Positions 21,801 through 33,240 of a DNA stretch of 64,000 nucleotides are shown one piece after another. Positions within the stretch are counted from its first letter, which is position 1; each line of letters opens with the position of its first letter. This DNA comes from Scilla litardierei (taxonomy: Eukaryota > Streptophyta > Magnoliopsida > Asparagales > Asparagaceae): NCBI GenBank assembly GCA_030789695.1, contig CM061139.1, positions 202,713,641 through 202,777,640 on the forward strand. Reading direction: 5' to 3'. The notes under the pieces are model-generated. The model was not told the origin of the DNA, searched no databases, and saw nothing but the letters and a program-made list of their open reading frames with translations. Both the position numbers and the translations under genes were made by a program.

Positions 21801-24672
21801 ACACCATCTGGGCAGGTTATCTTGACTAGCACATTTTAAAATTGTCATGTGTTCTTACTGAATAATGGGGCCATCTTATGGCATGGCAAGTAGCAAATGA
21901 TGTTGGCATTGTCAATGCTGAAAGCAGAGTATGTATGAAGCGCAAAGACAATGCATGAGACTATATTACTAGAATAATTCATGCTAAACCTCAATATAGT
22001 ATCACATGTTTCAGATCCCATCATTTTGTATTGTGATAGCATGACGGTCACATGCTAAAAAGCCAAGTACCATATGTTAATCTAACACATTGAGATAAAG
22101 TACCAATTTATTAGAACTCACTAGATGGAAGTGTTTCTAGAGTTCATACCAACACACCAGATGGTTGCTAACCTAATAACCATTAACCATAGATTTAAAT
22201 AGGATTCATGCAAATGTTTTAGTGTTTCAGAGATGGTGATGTACTCTGTAAGTAATAAATTTTATGATTTTTCTTAAATTATGAAGCTAAGTGTATGTTA
22301 CAATTTTTATAACTGTTTAAAACAATGTCAAATATGTAGAAAATTTCTTGAAGAATGCAGAAAACTTGTTATAGGTTATTCTAATGACCGTTTCATCAAT
22401 ACCTATTATCAATGTCATGTATAAAGCTTCTCTTTATTAATTCCTTAATTTTATCATGTTATGAATTATGATAGAAAAGCTTTACTACACTTGGAGGAAA
22501 TACTTATACAATTAGTTTTTAGTACAAAATTACTGCCATGTTTTTACTAGTCAAAATGTAGCAAATAACAAAAATGGGTTATATTGACCGAAACATATAA
22601 TTATTTTTTATCACATCATATCAGCCATTTAGTATCGTTCAGGATCTAAAAACGATATGTTAGTGTATATATATTAATTGTACAAATGTATCTAAAACAA
22701 TGTCTGAGTAACAGATGATCCATGGTGCATAACTTCTAAGGCACTTCAAGACAACGAAGTGGACTTCTTCATTGGCTATTCAGGACAACCAAGTATGCTT
22801 CTCGTCCAACGAATGAGAATGTCAATTTTGAAGGGATTGGAAGATACCATGACTAGATATGGTTACAAGGATCTGGGATACTTTAGATACCATTTGGCCT
22901 TATTTCATGTATCTTTTTTCAATTAGTCGGATACCTTTGTTCTTGCTTCACTTCGATGTTTTTAATTTAGTGTAGCTCAACACTTGTATGTTATCTTGAT
23001 TGTCGCACAATGTAAGTGTATAACAGAGATCTTGATTAGTCATGTTCGACAAATCAACTATAAATTAGTTGTGTTCCAATAACTGTTTTTTACTTGTCTT
23101 TGTAGTATACAATGTCGATCCACATGGATTGCCTTGTGTGAACAAAATGAAAGAAAGCTACAAAGTTTAAAGAAAAATAGAAGCAAACTAAAATTTACGA
23201 GAATGAGAAGGAATAAGGAATGAATAAAATGATATGAGAGAAACATTTATGTGGAGTTGTGTTTCATAATCAGCAGATCAATTATATGGAGCCTCCTTTC
23301 CCACTTTTTAGAAGTCTGATTGGAAATCACACGAACAATAAAAATAACATGATGCTATTCTGTCAAGCAATCCATAAAATGGCTATTCTTTTTAAGATTC
23401 AAGAAAACTGCTTCCTTCCCATCTCATGTGTGTTTGTGTTATCTGAATGCTTGATTTAAAAGTGTCCTTTACACAATATATTTATATTATTCTTGGAAGG
23501 AGCTATGTTGGTTTCTTTCTTCTTATAACGCCAGACATGCCAAGAAGGAGAATGCGTGTCAGAATATTTATCAGTCACAGGAAAGATAAAGCAATCTGAA
23601 TAATAAAGCCATTTGGGGAAATAATTAGAAGTGAAAATGTAGGTCTGAAGTTGAAACCTAGGAAAAAGGCAATTGAAGTCAAAAGCAATTTGGGCATAAT
23701 TGCAAGTGTGTACTTCGAAGGATCAATCAATCATATTCCAAGCTGCTGATGGATGTACATTAACAAAATATGAGGTAAGATGGTTTTTTGGTTCTCCTTT
23801 TCGTCTTCATATCTTGTATAGAGTGGTAATGAAATGCTTTTTCATGCGTGCTAGTATTCACTTGTTATCCAATAGAGTCCAAGTGACCTAGTTTGGTCTG
23901 TTGAATGCCCAAACTATATCAACCATGGTTCAAATTTGATCAAAGCGGCCATATATATGCCCAAACTAGATCAACTCAATTTGTGTCATACTTGTTTTCA
24001 CCATTATTTTATTTCTTTTCCTTCTCCGCTTCTGATTTTGCATTTGAAAGAGTATTGTAGCATTCGTATTAAATCCATGCTTAATGCTGGACAAGGATGG
24101 GTGTGTGCCAATGTATGGTGTCAAATGAGCATGCAACTCTATAACATAATGAATAGGGCATTTAAAATCTAATGGTGCATCATCTATTTCTTTTTCAAGT
24201 TTGTATAATCAGAGACGTTTTCATGAACTATACACAATTGCCGGCACTTGGTGTACTACTGTTATGTCATTATATCTTTACATACATTCTTGCACCATAT
24301 GATACCAAGATTTTCTGTTATGCACGCATCACACATTCACCTAATATGTACATTGTATACAATTGTCAATATACCCAATTTTCTTATTTATTTCACCTTA
24401 TATAAATGTATTTTGCTCCTTTTTTTAATAATTAACCAAAATTTGAAATAAATGATATCAGCTCACGACTGTTTGTATATGTGAGGACTAATTTTTATGC
24501 TTCTCAAATCAGGAAAATCAAGAAAGGAGTGCCAATGAAAAGGTCAAAGAATCTCAGGAAGCTAAAAGCAGTTGCAAAAGCAATTTCCAAGAGCGAGAAG
24601 TCTGAAGAAAAAGTATCGAGAAGTAAAAACAAAATGCAGAGGGTTCAATCTGCCAAGTCCTTGTATGATTAA
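15818..24672 (+). CDS. Small lysine-rich conserved-type protein, three exons
   Basis: Exons 15818-15905, 16009-16063 and 24513-24672 join in phase through GT-AG introns (donors CAAG|GTCT and GCAG|GTTG; acceptors TTTTGCAG and AAATCAG), giving 303 nt: 100 residues plus stop TAA at 24670. The protein starts MAKNRNKKKNKNG, has two repeated acidic patches (SMDISSD, AMDTSEG) and ends in a basic, probably helical region with KKGVPMKRSKNLRKLKAVAK and SAKSLYD. No catalytic motif, signal peptide or membrane segment is visible. The basic tail suggests a nuclear or nucleolar protein (inference). From memory it resembles an uncharacterised plant family, so no function is assigned. The first intron is 103 bp; the second is 8449 bp and filled with decayed retroelement sequence. 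The start is the first ATG after the leader. Confidence 0.8.
17165..17200 (+). repeat. Possible SINE head (A-box and B-box words)
   Basis: TGGTTAGTCAAGG (17165-17177) resembles an RNA polymerase III A box. GGTTCGAAATC (17190-17200) closely resembles a B box, at tRNA-like spacing. No tRNA cloverleaf or 3' tail was established, so this is a weak call. Confidence 0.25.
17656..17877 (+). mobile_element. Possible decayed 5' LTR end of the intronic Copia element
   Basis: CTATAAATAG (17656-17665) looks like an LTR TATA box. TGATATCAGAGA (17866-17877) is one base from the common initiator-Met primer site TGGTATCAGAG(C). Both lie upstream of the Copia pol remnant in the same orientation. LTR boundaries could not be fixed. 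Confidence 0.35.
20550..22180 (+). pseudogene. Decayed Copia reverse transcriptase/RNase H
   Basis: Conceptual translation over several frames with many stops gives Copia landmarks in order: AMKDELE near 20775, KAKLDE and RLMTMATLSKM near 20870-20940, a YVDD-like YVNDICMAS near 21290, DIFDASYMLGVKI near 21375, KFLGLS near 21430, YAPDL near 21635 and AKYHM...IEIKYQFIR near 22065-22110. These match the reverse transcriptase (RVT_2 type) and RNase H region of Ty1/Copia polyproteins. At least ten lesions make it inactive. It lies in sense orientation inside intron 2 of gene 1. Confidence 0.75.
22200..24512. other. End of gene 1 intron 2
   Basis: AT-rich intronic sequence up to the acceptor AAATCAG at 24506-24512. 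No supported gene, terminal repeat or RNA was seen. Confidence 0.5.
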
Positions 24673-25420
24673 TTTATGTTTAGTTTCTAGTATGTCCATC
24701 ACAGATAAGAGAAATTGTCTGCTGTTCTCTCAAACATGGTATATCTCTTGATTGTTGATATTGAAATATTTTGCTCTGTGTGTTTCCCTTTTTGATTAGT
24801 TGTTGAAAGATACCCTTTGTGCAGGGTCCTCATTTTATTGGCATATAAAGTTTACATAATCAGATAGTATTAAAATTTAAATCATCTGAAAAACTTCATA
24901 AGGGGATCTAAGTGAATTATATTATCCTTTTGGCTTAGCTACATGCTTTTTTACTTATCTAATTGTCTGTGCATGTTCATAATAGAGATCTGCTACAATA
25001 TGATCTTTAAGAAAATAGAGTAGGATTTTCTGGTTCCTTACATCTTCTTTCTTCTGTCTGCACTTGCCTATAATTTACAACTGCTAAAATATTCTCTTGA
25101 GGATACATCAGGATATCTTTTTTTCTTACATATAAGAAATAATACTGTGCAAATATAGGAAACATGGTTGCCTTGTTGAGCTTTATCTTCATGTCCAAAT
25201 CTCCTAAGCTGCACTGTACTGGGTCCAAATGTTTCAGTTCCCTGCAGTAGTGTTAGGTGACATATGTACCTTCTGTCTGCTTTTATTGCTTGCATGTTCA
25301 TAAAGATCTCCTTTTGTTTATATTAAGTAATCAGAATTTGTTAAATAAAAGATGTTTGCAGATTATATTTTTCTGGATCTAGGGGTTGGTGGCATTCTTG
25401 TCACATTCTATATTATATCT
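24673..25420. other. 3' flank of gene 1
   Basis: Probably holds the 3' UTR. T-rich and without a convincing gene; the minus-strand frames at 25007-25301 are short and unrecognised. Confidence 0.4.
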
Positions 25421-25681
25421 TGTTAGGATCCCAAAAATAGTCCCACATCGGAAGTGCAAAAGAAAAAGAAATAGTTTAAGTATTAGAGGGCCTCTCCACC
25501 TAATACCAATTGGTTTTGGGTTGGATTCTCAATAATACTTAACAAATGGGGTGTGAGCCAAGTGTTATGAGCTTAGTATGGGATGGGCCCTTAGCATGGC
25601 TAGTGTTAGAAGCCTAGTATGAGATGAGTTTCTAACAAATGGGCTAATGTTGGAGGCCTAGTATGGGATGGGTCTCTAACA
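25421..25681 (+). repeat. Short solo-type LTR (261 bp) with adjoining primer site
   Basis: Begins TGTTAGGATCCC, carries 'agtcccacatcgg', and ends TCTCTAACA. TGGTATCAGAGCA (25684-25696), a classical initiator-Met primer-binding site, follows after 2 nt. Size and the 'cccacatcgg' word recall TRIM-type elements. No second LTR was found downstream. Confidence 0.65.
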
Positions 25682-25699
25682 AATGGTATCAGAGCAAGT

Positions 25700-26880
25700 A
25701 TCAGATCACCATGGATTTCATTGATGGCTTGCCGAGGTCCGAAGGTTACACTGTCATTTTTGTGGTGGTAGATCGGTTGAGCAAGTATGCGCTTTTCATT
25801 CCGCTGAAGCATCCATACACCGCCGTGTCAGTGGCAGCAGTTTTTATGCGAGAGGTGGTGCGGTTGCATGGTTTTCCAAGGGGGATTGTCTCTGATAGAG
25901 ACCAGGTTTTTTTGAGTAATTTTTCGAGGAAGCTCTTTCGGATGCATGGAACTATATTGAAACGGAGCACATCGTACCACCCACCGACGGATGGTCAGAT
26001 AGAGGTAGTCAATAGGAGCATTGAGACATACCTGCGCTGTTTCGCTTCGGATATGCCGAGGCAGTGGGCGAGGTGGCTTGCATGGGCAGAATATTGGTAC
26101 AACACATCCTTTCACACGGCAGCCCAGATGACACCCTTCAAGATCTTGTACGGGAGAGATCCTTCCCACTTGGTGCACTTAGGTGAGCGGTCTCACAAGT
26201 GGAGGAGTACTTAGGTGAGCGGGATATGTTACTGGAGGAGTTGAAGCGTCATTTGGGAGAAGCCCAGCAGACGATGAAGGCGCGAGCGGATGGCCACCGT
26301 AGAGATGTCCATTTTGATGTGGGGGATAAGGTCTATTTGATGCTGAGATCGTATATGCAAAAATATTTGGCACATCGGCACAATGAGAAGCTATCAGCAT
26401 GGTATTATGGTCCATATGAGATAGAGGCAAATATTGGCCATGTGGCGTATCGACTCAAGTTACCATTCTCTTTTGTCATTCATCCAGTCTTTCATGTGTC
26501 TCAACTACAAAGGACGATTGGAGATCACAGTTCTTTCCTCCTTTTGCCACATACTCTTAGCGACTATATGGAGATGCTCCTGGAGTCTTTAGATGTTACA
26601 GCGGTGCTACAAGGGCCGGGTCGTGTTCGTGAGGTTGCTCATTCATTGGCGCGGATTGCCAGATCATGATGCTACGTGGGAGCCGTTTGACGTCATTCAA
26701 CAGCAATTTTCAGACTTTCACCTTGAGAACAAGGTGACTCTTTTGGGGGGGAGTAATGATGCGACACGTCTGCGTGTCTACAGCTGGAGGCACGCACGAG
26801 GCCAAGGGACGGCAGGGCCCACTCCCAATTGATTAAGAGGGGTATTTTATTAGTAGGGGTATTTGGGTCTTTCACAATTT
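25700..26880 (+). pseudogene. Gypsy chromovirus integrase and chromodomain fragment
   Basis: Reads as the gypsy integrase core from [10 protein letters not shown] (first Asp), through VSDRDQVF (second Asp), to [13 protein letters not shown] (Glu), then [15 protein letters not shown]. The C-terminal part continues in another frame (DVGDKVYLML, HPVFHVSQLQ), and a third frame carries a chromodomain-like end (HWRGLPDHDATWEPF). At least two frameshifts lie near 26200 and 26600. Protease, reverse transcriptase, RNase H and the integrase HHCC zinc domain are absent: the fragment begins directly after the primer site of the 25421 LTR. Purine-rich TTTTGGGGGGGAG follows at 26742. A dead, internally deleted or chimeric element. 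Confidence 0.82.
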
Positions 26881-29800
26881 CGGTTCGGGGGAGTCTGGGG
26901 GATAATTAGGGTCGGTTGCCCTCTTGTGTTGGCTTATGCTAATTTTGAGAAGAAACTCTTTTATTTTGATATCGTCGCTTGGGGGATTTACTCTTTGATT
27001 CATTAATTCAAATAGAGGGAGTTGATCTTCTCCTATACGCTCATTTATCTTGTTTCTTCGCATTTGATTATAAAATTCCATCTTTTAATCTTTCCACTCA
27101 TAAAAATATCAGCTTTTGTTGTTTTCCCCTTGAAGTTTGTATCATATCTACTTTGTGCTTTTACAACAAATTGGTTCTTATTTCATCCATTCCTACAGTT
27201 AAACATCTTGAATGGCTTCCATTTGATTAATCGATCAATTTGTTTGTTCTTTCCTCAAAAAGTTTTCATCCAATCAATTTTTTGTTAAGTTTCGTTATTT
27301 GCCTCCATTTCTGTTACGGCTGCTCCTTTTTTCGTGAAGTAAATGTTTGCTGGGATAATTTGTCCTCTTCTCAAATTATATATTTGCTGGAATCTGTTGG
27401 CCTGTTGACCCTTGTGAAGGATGCAATCAGTATAAGGACTAAAGTTAAAATTTTATAGTTGTAATTCAAGTTGTGGTCCGTGCTTTATACTGCTGAGTCA
27501 TAATAAGCGAGTATTAAGCTCCATAAGTTTCATAGTTTTTACAGTGCAGAAGTCTATAACTTTTTTCCTACCGTGGGCTGTAGTTCAAGGGGAAGATTTG
27601 GAAGTAAAATGGTATTATATGAGAGTCTGGACTCTTTTTTATTATGTGATAAGAAATCTGGACCATCAATCTGTCAACCAAATACTGAAACAATGAAGGG
27701 GGTTCTAGCCAGTTTACAAGGTTGCATTCAGGCTGCTTGCACCCAGAAATATGTTAGATTGATATCTGACGCCTCCCATGATGGCTAGCCAACCTAACCT
27801 TTTGCTTTTGGAATACTGCTAACCGCCCTGAAGGATTGCTACTTTTCTGTTTGATTGATCTGTCACTTCCCTACCTAGATAACCTTCTTTTTGGAATACT
27901 GGCAACCCCTCCTGGGTGATTGCGGGCTTTCTGTTTTGTTTGCCCAAATGTGAACAGATGTCTTCCGGTTTCATTTAAACTAAAATGCACTACCTCAATT
28001 AAAGATGATATTGCAGGTAAATATCCCAGTTGGTGGGGATTTTTGTCTGACCTCTATAGTTCAACTCAAACAGGGGATTTTAGGTTCTAGTAACAATGAA
28101 TTTGTATGTGCATGTGTGCGTGTGTTCCAAACATGGAGTTATATATCAACTCGAACATTTAGTCAGCTAGAGGGTTTCAGATAGATCTCAAAAGCTTTAA
28201 ATGTTTCTATTTTGAATAAAAAAGGATATGCGATTAAATAACACAATTCTGGTTCTCCTTCCTGTAATACATATGTTCCCCACATAAAAAATGTGTGGTG
28301 GCACAATCCTAGACATTTGGAATGACACGGTCACCAAATTGAATGTTTATGCTGTTTTTAGACTTTCCGGGTGGATGCCAAATATTGACAAAAGCAACCA
28401 TCTAAGCTAATGGTAATCATTGTTTTGCATATACAGAATCGGCGGAACATGTTTTGAATTTCCCCCGGCACAACATGACAGTAGATTTATCCTATAGCGA
28501 TTTCTAGCCCGACATGATGAGGTTTGATCCGACGTGTCACCTGATATTTTACTCAATATAACCCCAATGTGGTATTTTACACCAGACTTTGTGAACTATA
28601 ATGATGTAATTATTCATGTATTTAATCATTTATTCTTTGTGTTTATTAGTTACAAGTTGAATGTACTATTTAATTGCATGACACGAATGTGCCTTTTTAA
28701 AGATTTTACACTTAGCTTTAACAATTTTATTTGATATCTCACAGCTAGAAAACTATATTTATGTTAAACTTATTTTTACTTAAATGCATACATCTTTCAT
28801 CCGCTATGGTGCTCTATATTTACTTAATGTTTCGACATGTTGTGTGATTTTCACCATCCAACATGGAATCCCCTTAGGTGCCTGGAGTGTGCCTTCCATC
28901 ATTTAGAACCTTGATAGTAGTATGATCATAGGTCACCATATGAATGTTAGATCTGTGCGCGGCTAAAGAGAGGAGGAAATTACTTTGCGCACAATAAGTG
29001 GATCTAACAATGAACTACCTTTACATGTATTTCTGGTATGGATTTAGCATTATACCAGCACTGACAATTTTTCTAGAGGAAAACTGGAGTGTTGAAACAA
29101 CAATTTGCATGGTTGTTATGATATACGAATATCACTGCTAAGTTCGATCATCTCTAGGCCATATAATCTAAATTCTGTAATAATACAATCACAACTTAGC
29201 CGGTATTATTGGAACTTAGGTTTGCAACTGCCTATCCTAAGGTTGGTTAACGCCAATTGAACAACATTAAGAGTTCGGATTGAATGTAAATATAAATGAT
29301 CTAATACTGTAAAATGTATGTTACATTTAAGGATTATTTAACTGTTTTTATTCTTAACCATACTTTTCAACTTCGTTTGTTGCATAAACAACCTTTTATT
29401 ATATGATAGAACTGTTTAATTACCATCTTAAACTTTGAGCTGATTTCAAAAAATACCGTAAATTCAGAAACAAAAAAACAAAACTAGCATGAATGTTATT
29501 CAGAAGTTTCATAAAAACTACCTTTCGTCAGCTCGTTAGTTCTGTTAGCATGTGACTATCACATGAATTTTTAATACCTAAAAACCATTATCCTTATTTC
29601 TTAAAAGGAAAAACCCCAACCCTTAATTTTTCGTCATGTACGCAAATGGATGAAGATGATGAGGCTGAATAGAAACACGGAGGGGAGAATTGGGGTGTAT
29701 TTAGGTTACGGAATAGATATGGAGGAAAAAGGAGAGATTTGTGATGGTTTGGGGTTGGATTCGGATTGGAATTGGGTGTTTTTTTTGGCGAAATTTGACT

Positions 29801-30643
29801 ATTTTGCGGGTTGTTTTGAGCAGAGAAGGAAAGAAATTTTTTGGGTGAATTTTGGTTTGGCGAGCAAAGAAGGAAGTAGAGGTTTAGGGTTGTTTTGGTT
29901 AGGTTTGGGTTAGATTGAAGTGGTGTTGGGTCGGATCCAACAATGGGTGTTTTGAGTTTGGGTTTGGATGCGAAGAGAATGAAGGCGGATAGGATTGGGT
30001 TTCAAGTGAGGGAAGGAATGAGTAGGAAGAAAGATTACATAACGTTTTGGTGTGGGTTTAGAGGTAGAGAGGAGCCAGTGATATGACTTAGGGTTGGGGA
30101 GGAAGTAGAAGGAAGATGTAAAAGAAAATTTGGGTTTTCAATTAAATTAAATTTAATTGTGTTACTAAATTAATCTTAATATTTTGTGTGTTTTAAAAAA
30201 ATTATAATTATAATAGCTAAATAATGACTTTTAATTTAATACCAATACTACATTAATTAATAATTATAATTCTTGCTTATTATGCAATCATATTTTTAAT
30301 AATTTATTAATTTTTTAAAAATATTTTAGTAAAAATTCTTATTCCTATCATTTTAACATTGTTTTAGTAGGGATTCTTTATTTAAAAATGTTATATAACT
30401 TTTTAATTTGCACTTGATTTTAGTTTAGTCTATGGTATATGCATTTTTAGAAACACTTTTATGCATTTTTGTAAGAAATAATTTTATTATATTGTATTAT
30501 TAATAATAAAAAGTTATATATTATTTAAATTAGAATGAATATTTAATTATCATCATCCTAGCCTTCATCCCAAAAATTGGGGTCGGCATCATGGACTAAT
30601 AGAAAGTGTCGGAGAATGAATATTTAAAGTATAATTATATATC
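26881..30643. other. Intergenic region without a supported gene
   Basis: Mostly AT-rich. The first few hundred bases may be the 3' LTR or flank of the gypsy fragment. A diverged direct duplication is visible at 27808-27856 and 27893-27942 (both start 'ggaatactg' and carry 'tttctgtttg'-like words). 30550-30590 contains 'ctagccttcatcccaa' with 'ttggggtcggc', also seen inverted near 45165-45195, suggesting a dispersed repeat. Frames at 27573-27788 and 29650-29913 lack recognisable domains. Confidence 0.4.
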
Positions 30644-33202
30644 TGTAACGACCCACTTACGGGGCCCGTTACTGCTTGGAACATGCACAAGTCCTGCTAG
30701 GCACCAATGAAGTCAACACAGGCTACGTTGCAGAAATACGCCAAAATACTGATAATGAAAGTGGTTTTACAACCTTATTACAACCCAGCAGCTAACAGGA
30801 AAGGAAAATACAACAGAATTCAAACGATACATCAATCCACACTGAAAGCAACATAGCAAATCTCTCACACTCACTCTCAATACACAGGGTCCTGCTGGTC
30901 CTGCTGGTCGTACTCAACCACAAACTCAGCGTCTGCGGCCTCTGGTGCAAACTCCTCGACCTGTGAGATATCTGGCGAGTCCACCACAAAGAGAAGGGTC
31001 GCCAGGATCAGACGTAACTCAAAGTATCTCTATACATATATTGAAACAAATATACAAGCATGGCATTTTAAAAGAAAAGAGGTAAAGTACGAACAATAAT
31101 AGTAAGGGAAAATGAGCAGAAAAAGTAAACTTCGCAGTTTTACAGCTATCAACAATTTCTAGCAGTTAAAAATGCAATGATAAAAGTAACTATGATGCGA
31201 GAGTCTAATTGTGCCTTTACCTAGACTGTGACTTATAATGCGGGGTGCAATGAGCAACCAAGAGGCCACCTCTTACCACGGGTGCTACCCGGGCGAACTA
31301 TGCTATGAATACTATGAATACTATGCAATACTCTGTGATCTGTGATGGTTGTCACCGGCTACTATGATGGGTTGCTAGAACCCGCACGGTGACAACAAAG
31401 GCTGGACTAGTCGCTCCCGCACCCTCGCTATTATAAGTTACCCCAAAACCCAGTGTCGGTGCAATTTACTAGAATGTCACATTTCCAGTCACAATTTTCT
31501 GTCAATCAAGTCAAGTAGACCAATTTTGCTCCCTTTACGATACTGTGCAATTTACGATACGATACCGTGCAATTTTAGCTAACAGTTAAAAATGGAAAAC
31601 ACTGTGATAATGAAATAAATCTAAGTTGCATGCATTTGTTTTTGTTTTTAAGACCCATGCCAAGGGTACGATGAGTTACCAAGTCGCCTTGTCGTGAAGG
31701 CGCGTTTTTGAAAGGCGGTCGGTGTACCTGGTCCACACGTGTTACGAACGAGTTAGCTCCACGAAATAGTAATAGGCTAAGAGGCAAGTTACACTAACTT
31801 ATAACTAATATAATAACCAACTTATAAAACTTAAACTCAAATGATAACATATATATCTATAACTAACTTAAATAATAAGTATCTTATCTAACTTATACCT
31901 TAAACTTAATATAAAAATTAACTTTACTTTAAACTAATCTTTATATAATAAATATTTCTTATAATAACTCACCCTCTCTTCTTTCTCTCCCTGTCTCTTT
32001 CTCGTTCTTTTCTTTTTCTCGTTTTTTTTGTTTTCGTTGCAGGGGCACCGGAGGGGAGATCAGGGCGGACGGCGACGACGTTCCGAGGGAGGGGGCACGG
32101 TGGCGCAAGGGAGGCGGCCAGGCGATGGATCGGGGCGGCAGGGGGCTCGGGGACGTGGCGACGGGCCTGGGAGCTCGGCGGGGCGGCGATCAAGCGGCGG
32201 CGGGCGGCGGCTTGCGGGGCTCACGGCGGAAGACGACGGCGGCGGGAGGCGGGATCTGCGGCGCGGAGGGCGGATCGGTGTCGGGATCAAGGCGGGGGCG
32301 GGTTCCGAGGCATGGCGGCTCAGATCCGAGCTCGGGGCGGCATCGGTGACTTCCAGGCGACGAATAGGGCGGTCGTGGCGGACGGCGGCTCTCGAGGGCG
32401 GACGGCGGCGGCTCTGAGCTCGGCGTGGGTGTATGGGCGCGGGCGACGTTGGGGGTTGATGGGTTTGATTTGATTTGAAGATTTGATATCAATTTTACCC
32501 TTCTTCCATTTGATTTTTGGTGGGGTTGTAGGAATGAAGATGATGGTGATTATGTTGGTGCTGTTGGGAGATGGAGAAAAATTGGATGGACGAGGAAGAG
32601 GTTGAAGAGAGAAGAGATTGAAACGGTTTATCTTTTCTCCTTCCCTGATGCGTGAGTGTTACAGAAGTGTGTGGAGGGATGGTGGCTGAAGGTGGAGAGT
32701 TGAGACGATGCTGCTGTTGATGTTGTTTGTTTGTTCCTGTAGGTTGGTTTAAGAATGAGGGATGGAGGAGACAGATTGAATGCGGGTTGGTTGATGGGTA
32801 GGGGCTGTTGTTAAGGACTTGACGTGAGATGTTGGATCTCACCAACAATTCGGTGGGTTTAAGTGGGGGTAGATCTAGGGTTATGGTAAGATTAAAGTAA
32901 GATGGTAAGAGTAGTGTAGGAACAGTAATTAGTAAAAAGAACTAGTTTAAAAGCAATTAGTTAATTAGTAATTAGTAGTTTAATAATTTAATTTAGTTAA
33001 GATAGCAAGTTAATTAGTAATTAAACTTTTAATTAAAAATCAATTATGGTCTAAAGATTTACGCCACGGTAAAACTAAAATATAGATGCGCTCGCGTCAA
33101 CGTACGGACGAAAATCCCTCAGACGAAAATAACCGGATCAACGACGTAAAAATACGCGCACACAGCAGTCTAAAACACTACTAAAAAAAACAGGCCGTTA
33201 CA
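30644..33202 (-). repeat. 3' LTR of the chromovirus (2559 bp)
   Basis: On the element's strand it begins TGTAACGGCCTG and ends GGGTCGTTACA. It includes a GC-rich block (about 32040-32440) that stays open in several frames on both strands because of composition. Confidence 0.93.
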
Positions 33203-33240
33203 TCCTACCCTCCTTAGAATAATTCCGTCCCCGGAATTCT
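33203..33240 (-). promoter_or_regulatory. Polypurine tract and palindrome before the 3' LTR
   Basis: On the element's strand the pol stop is followed by the near-palindrome AATTCCGGGGACGGAATT and then purine-rich AAGGAGGGTAGGA, ending exactly at the LTR. The polypurine tract is where plus-strand synthesis would start. The same palindrome occurs before the 3' LTR of the element at 6062-14729. Confidence 0.7.

Noticed and set aside
32028..32492. Overlapping long ORFs on both strands in the GC-rich block (repeated at 39338-39802)
   Set aside because: They lie inside the chromovirus LTR, are present identically in both LTRs, and consist of Gly/Arg/Pro-rich compositional sequence open in several frames.
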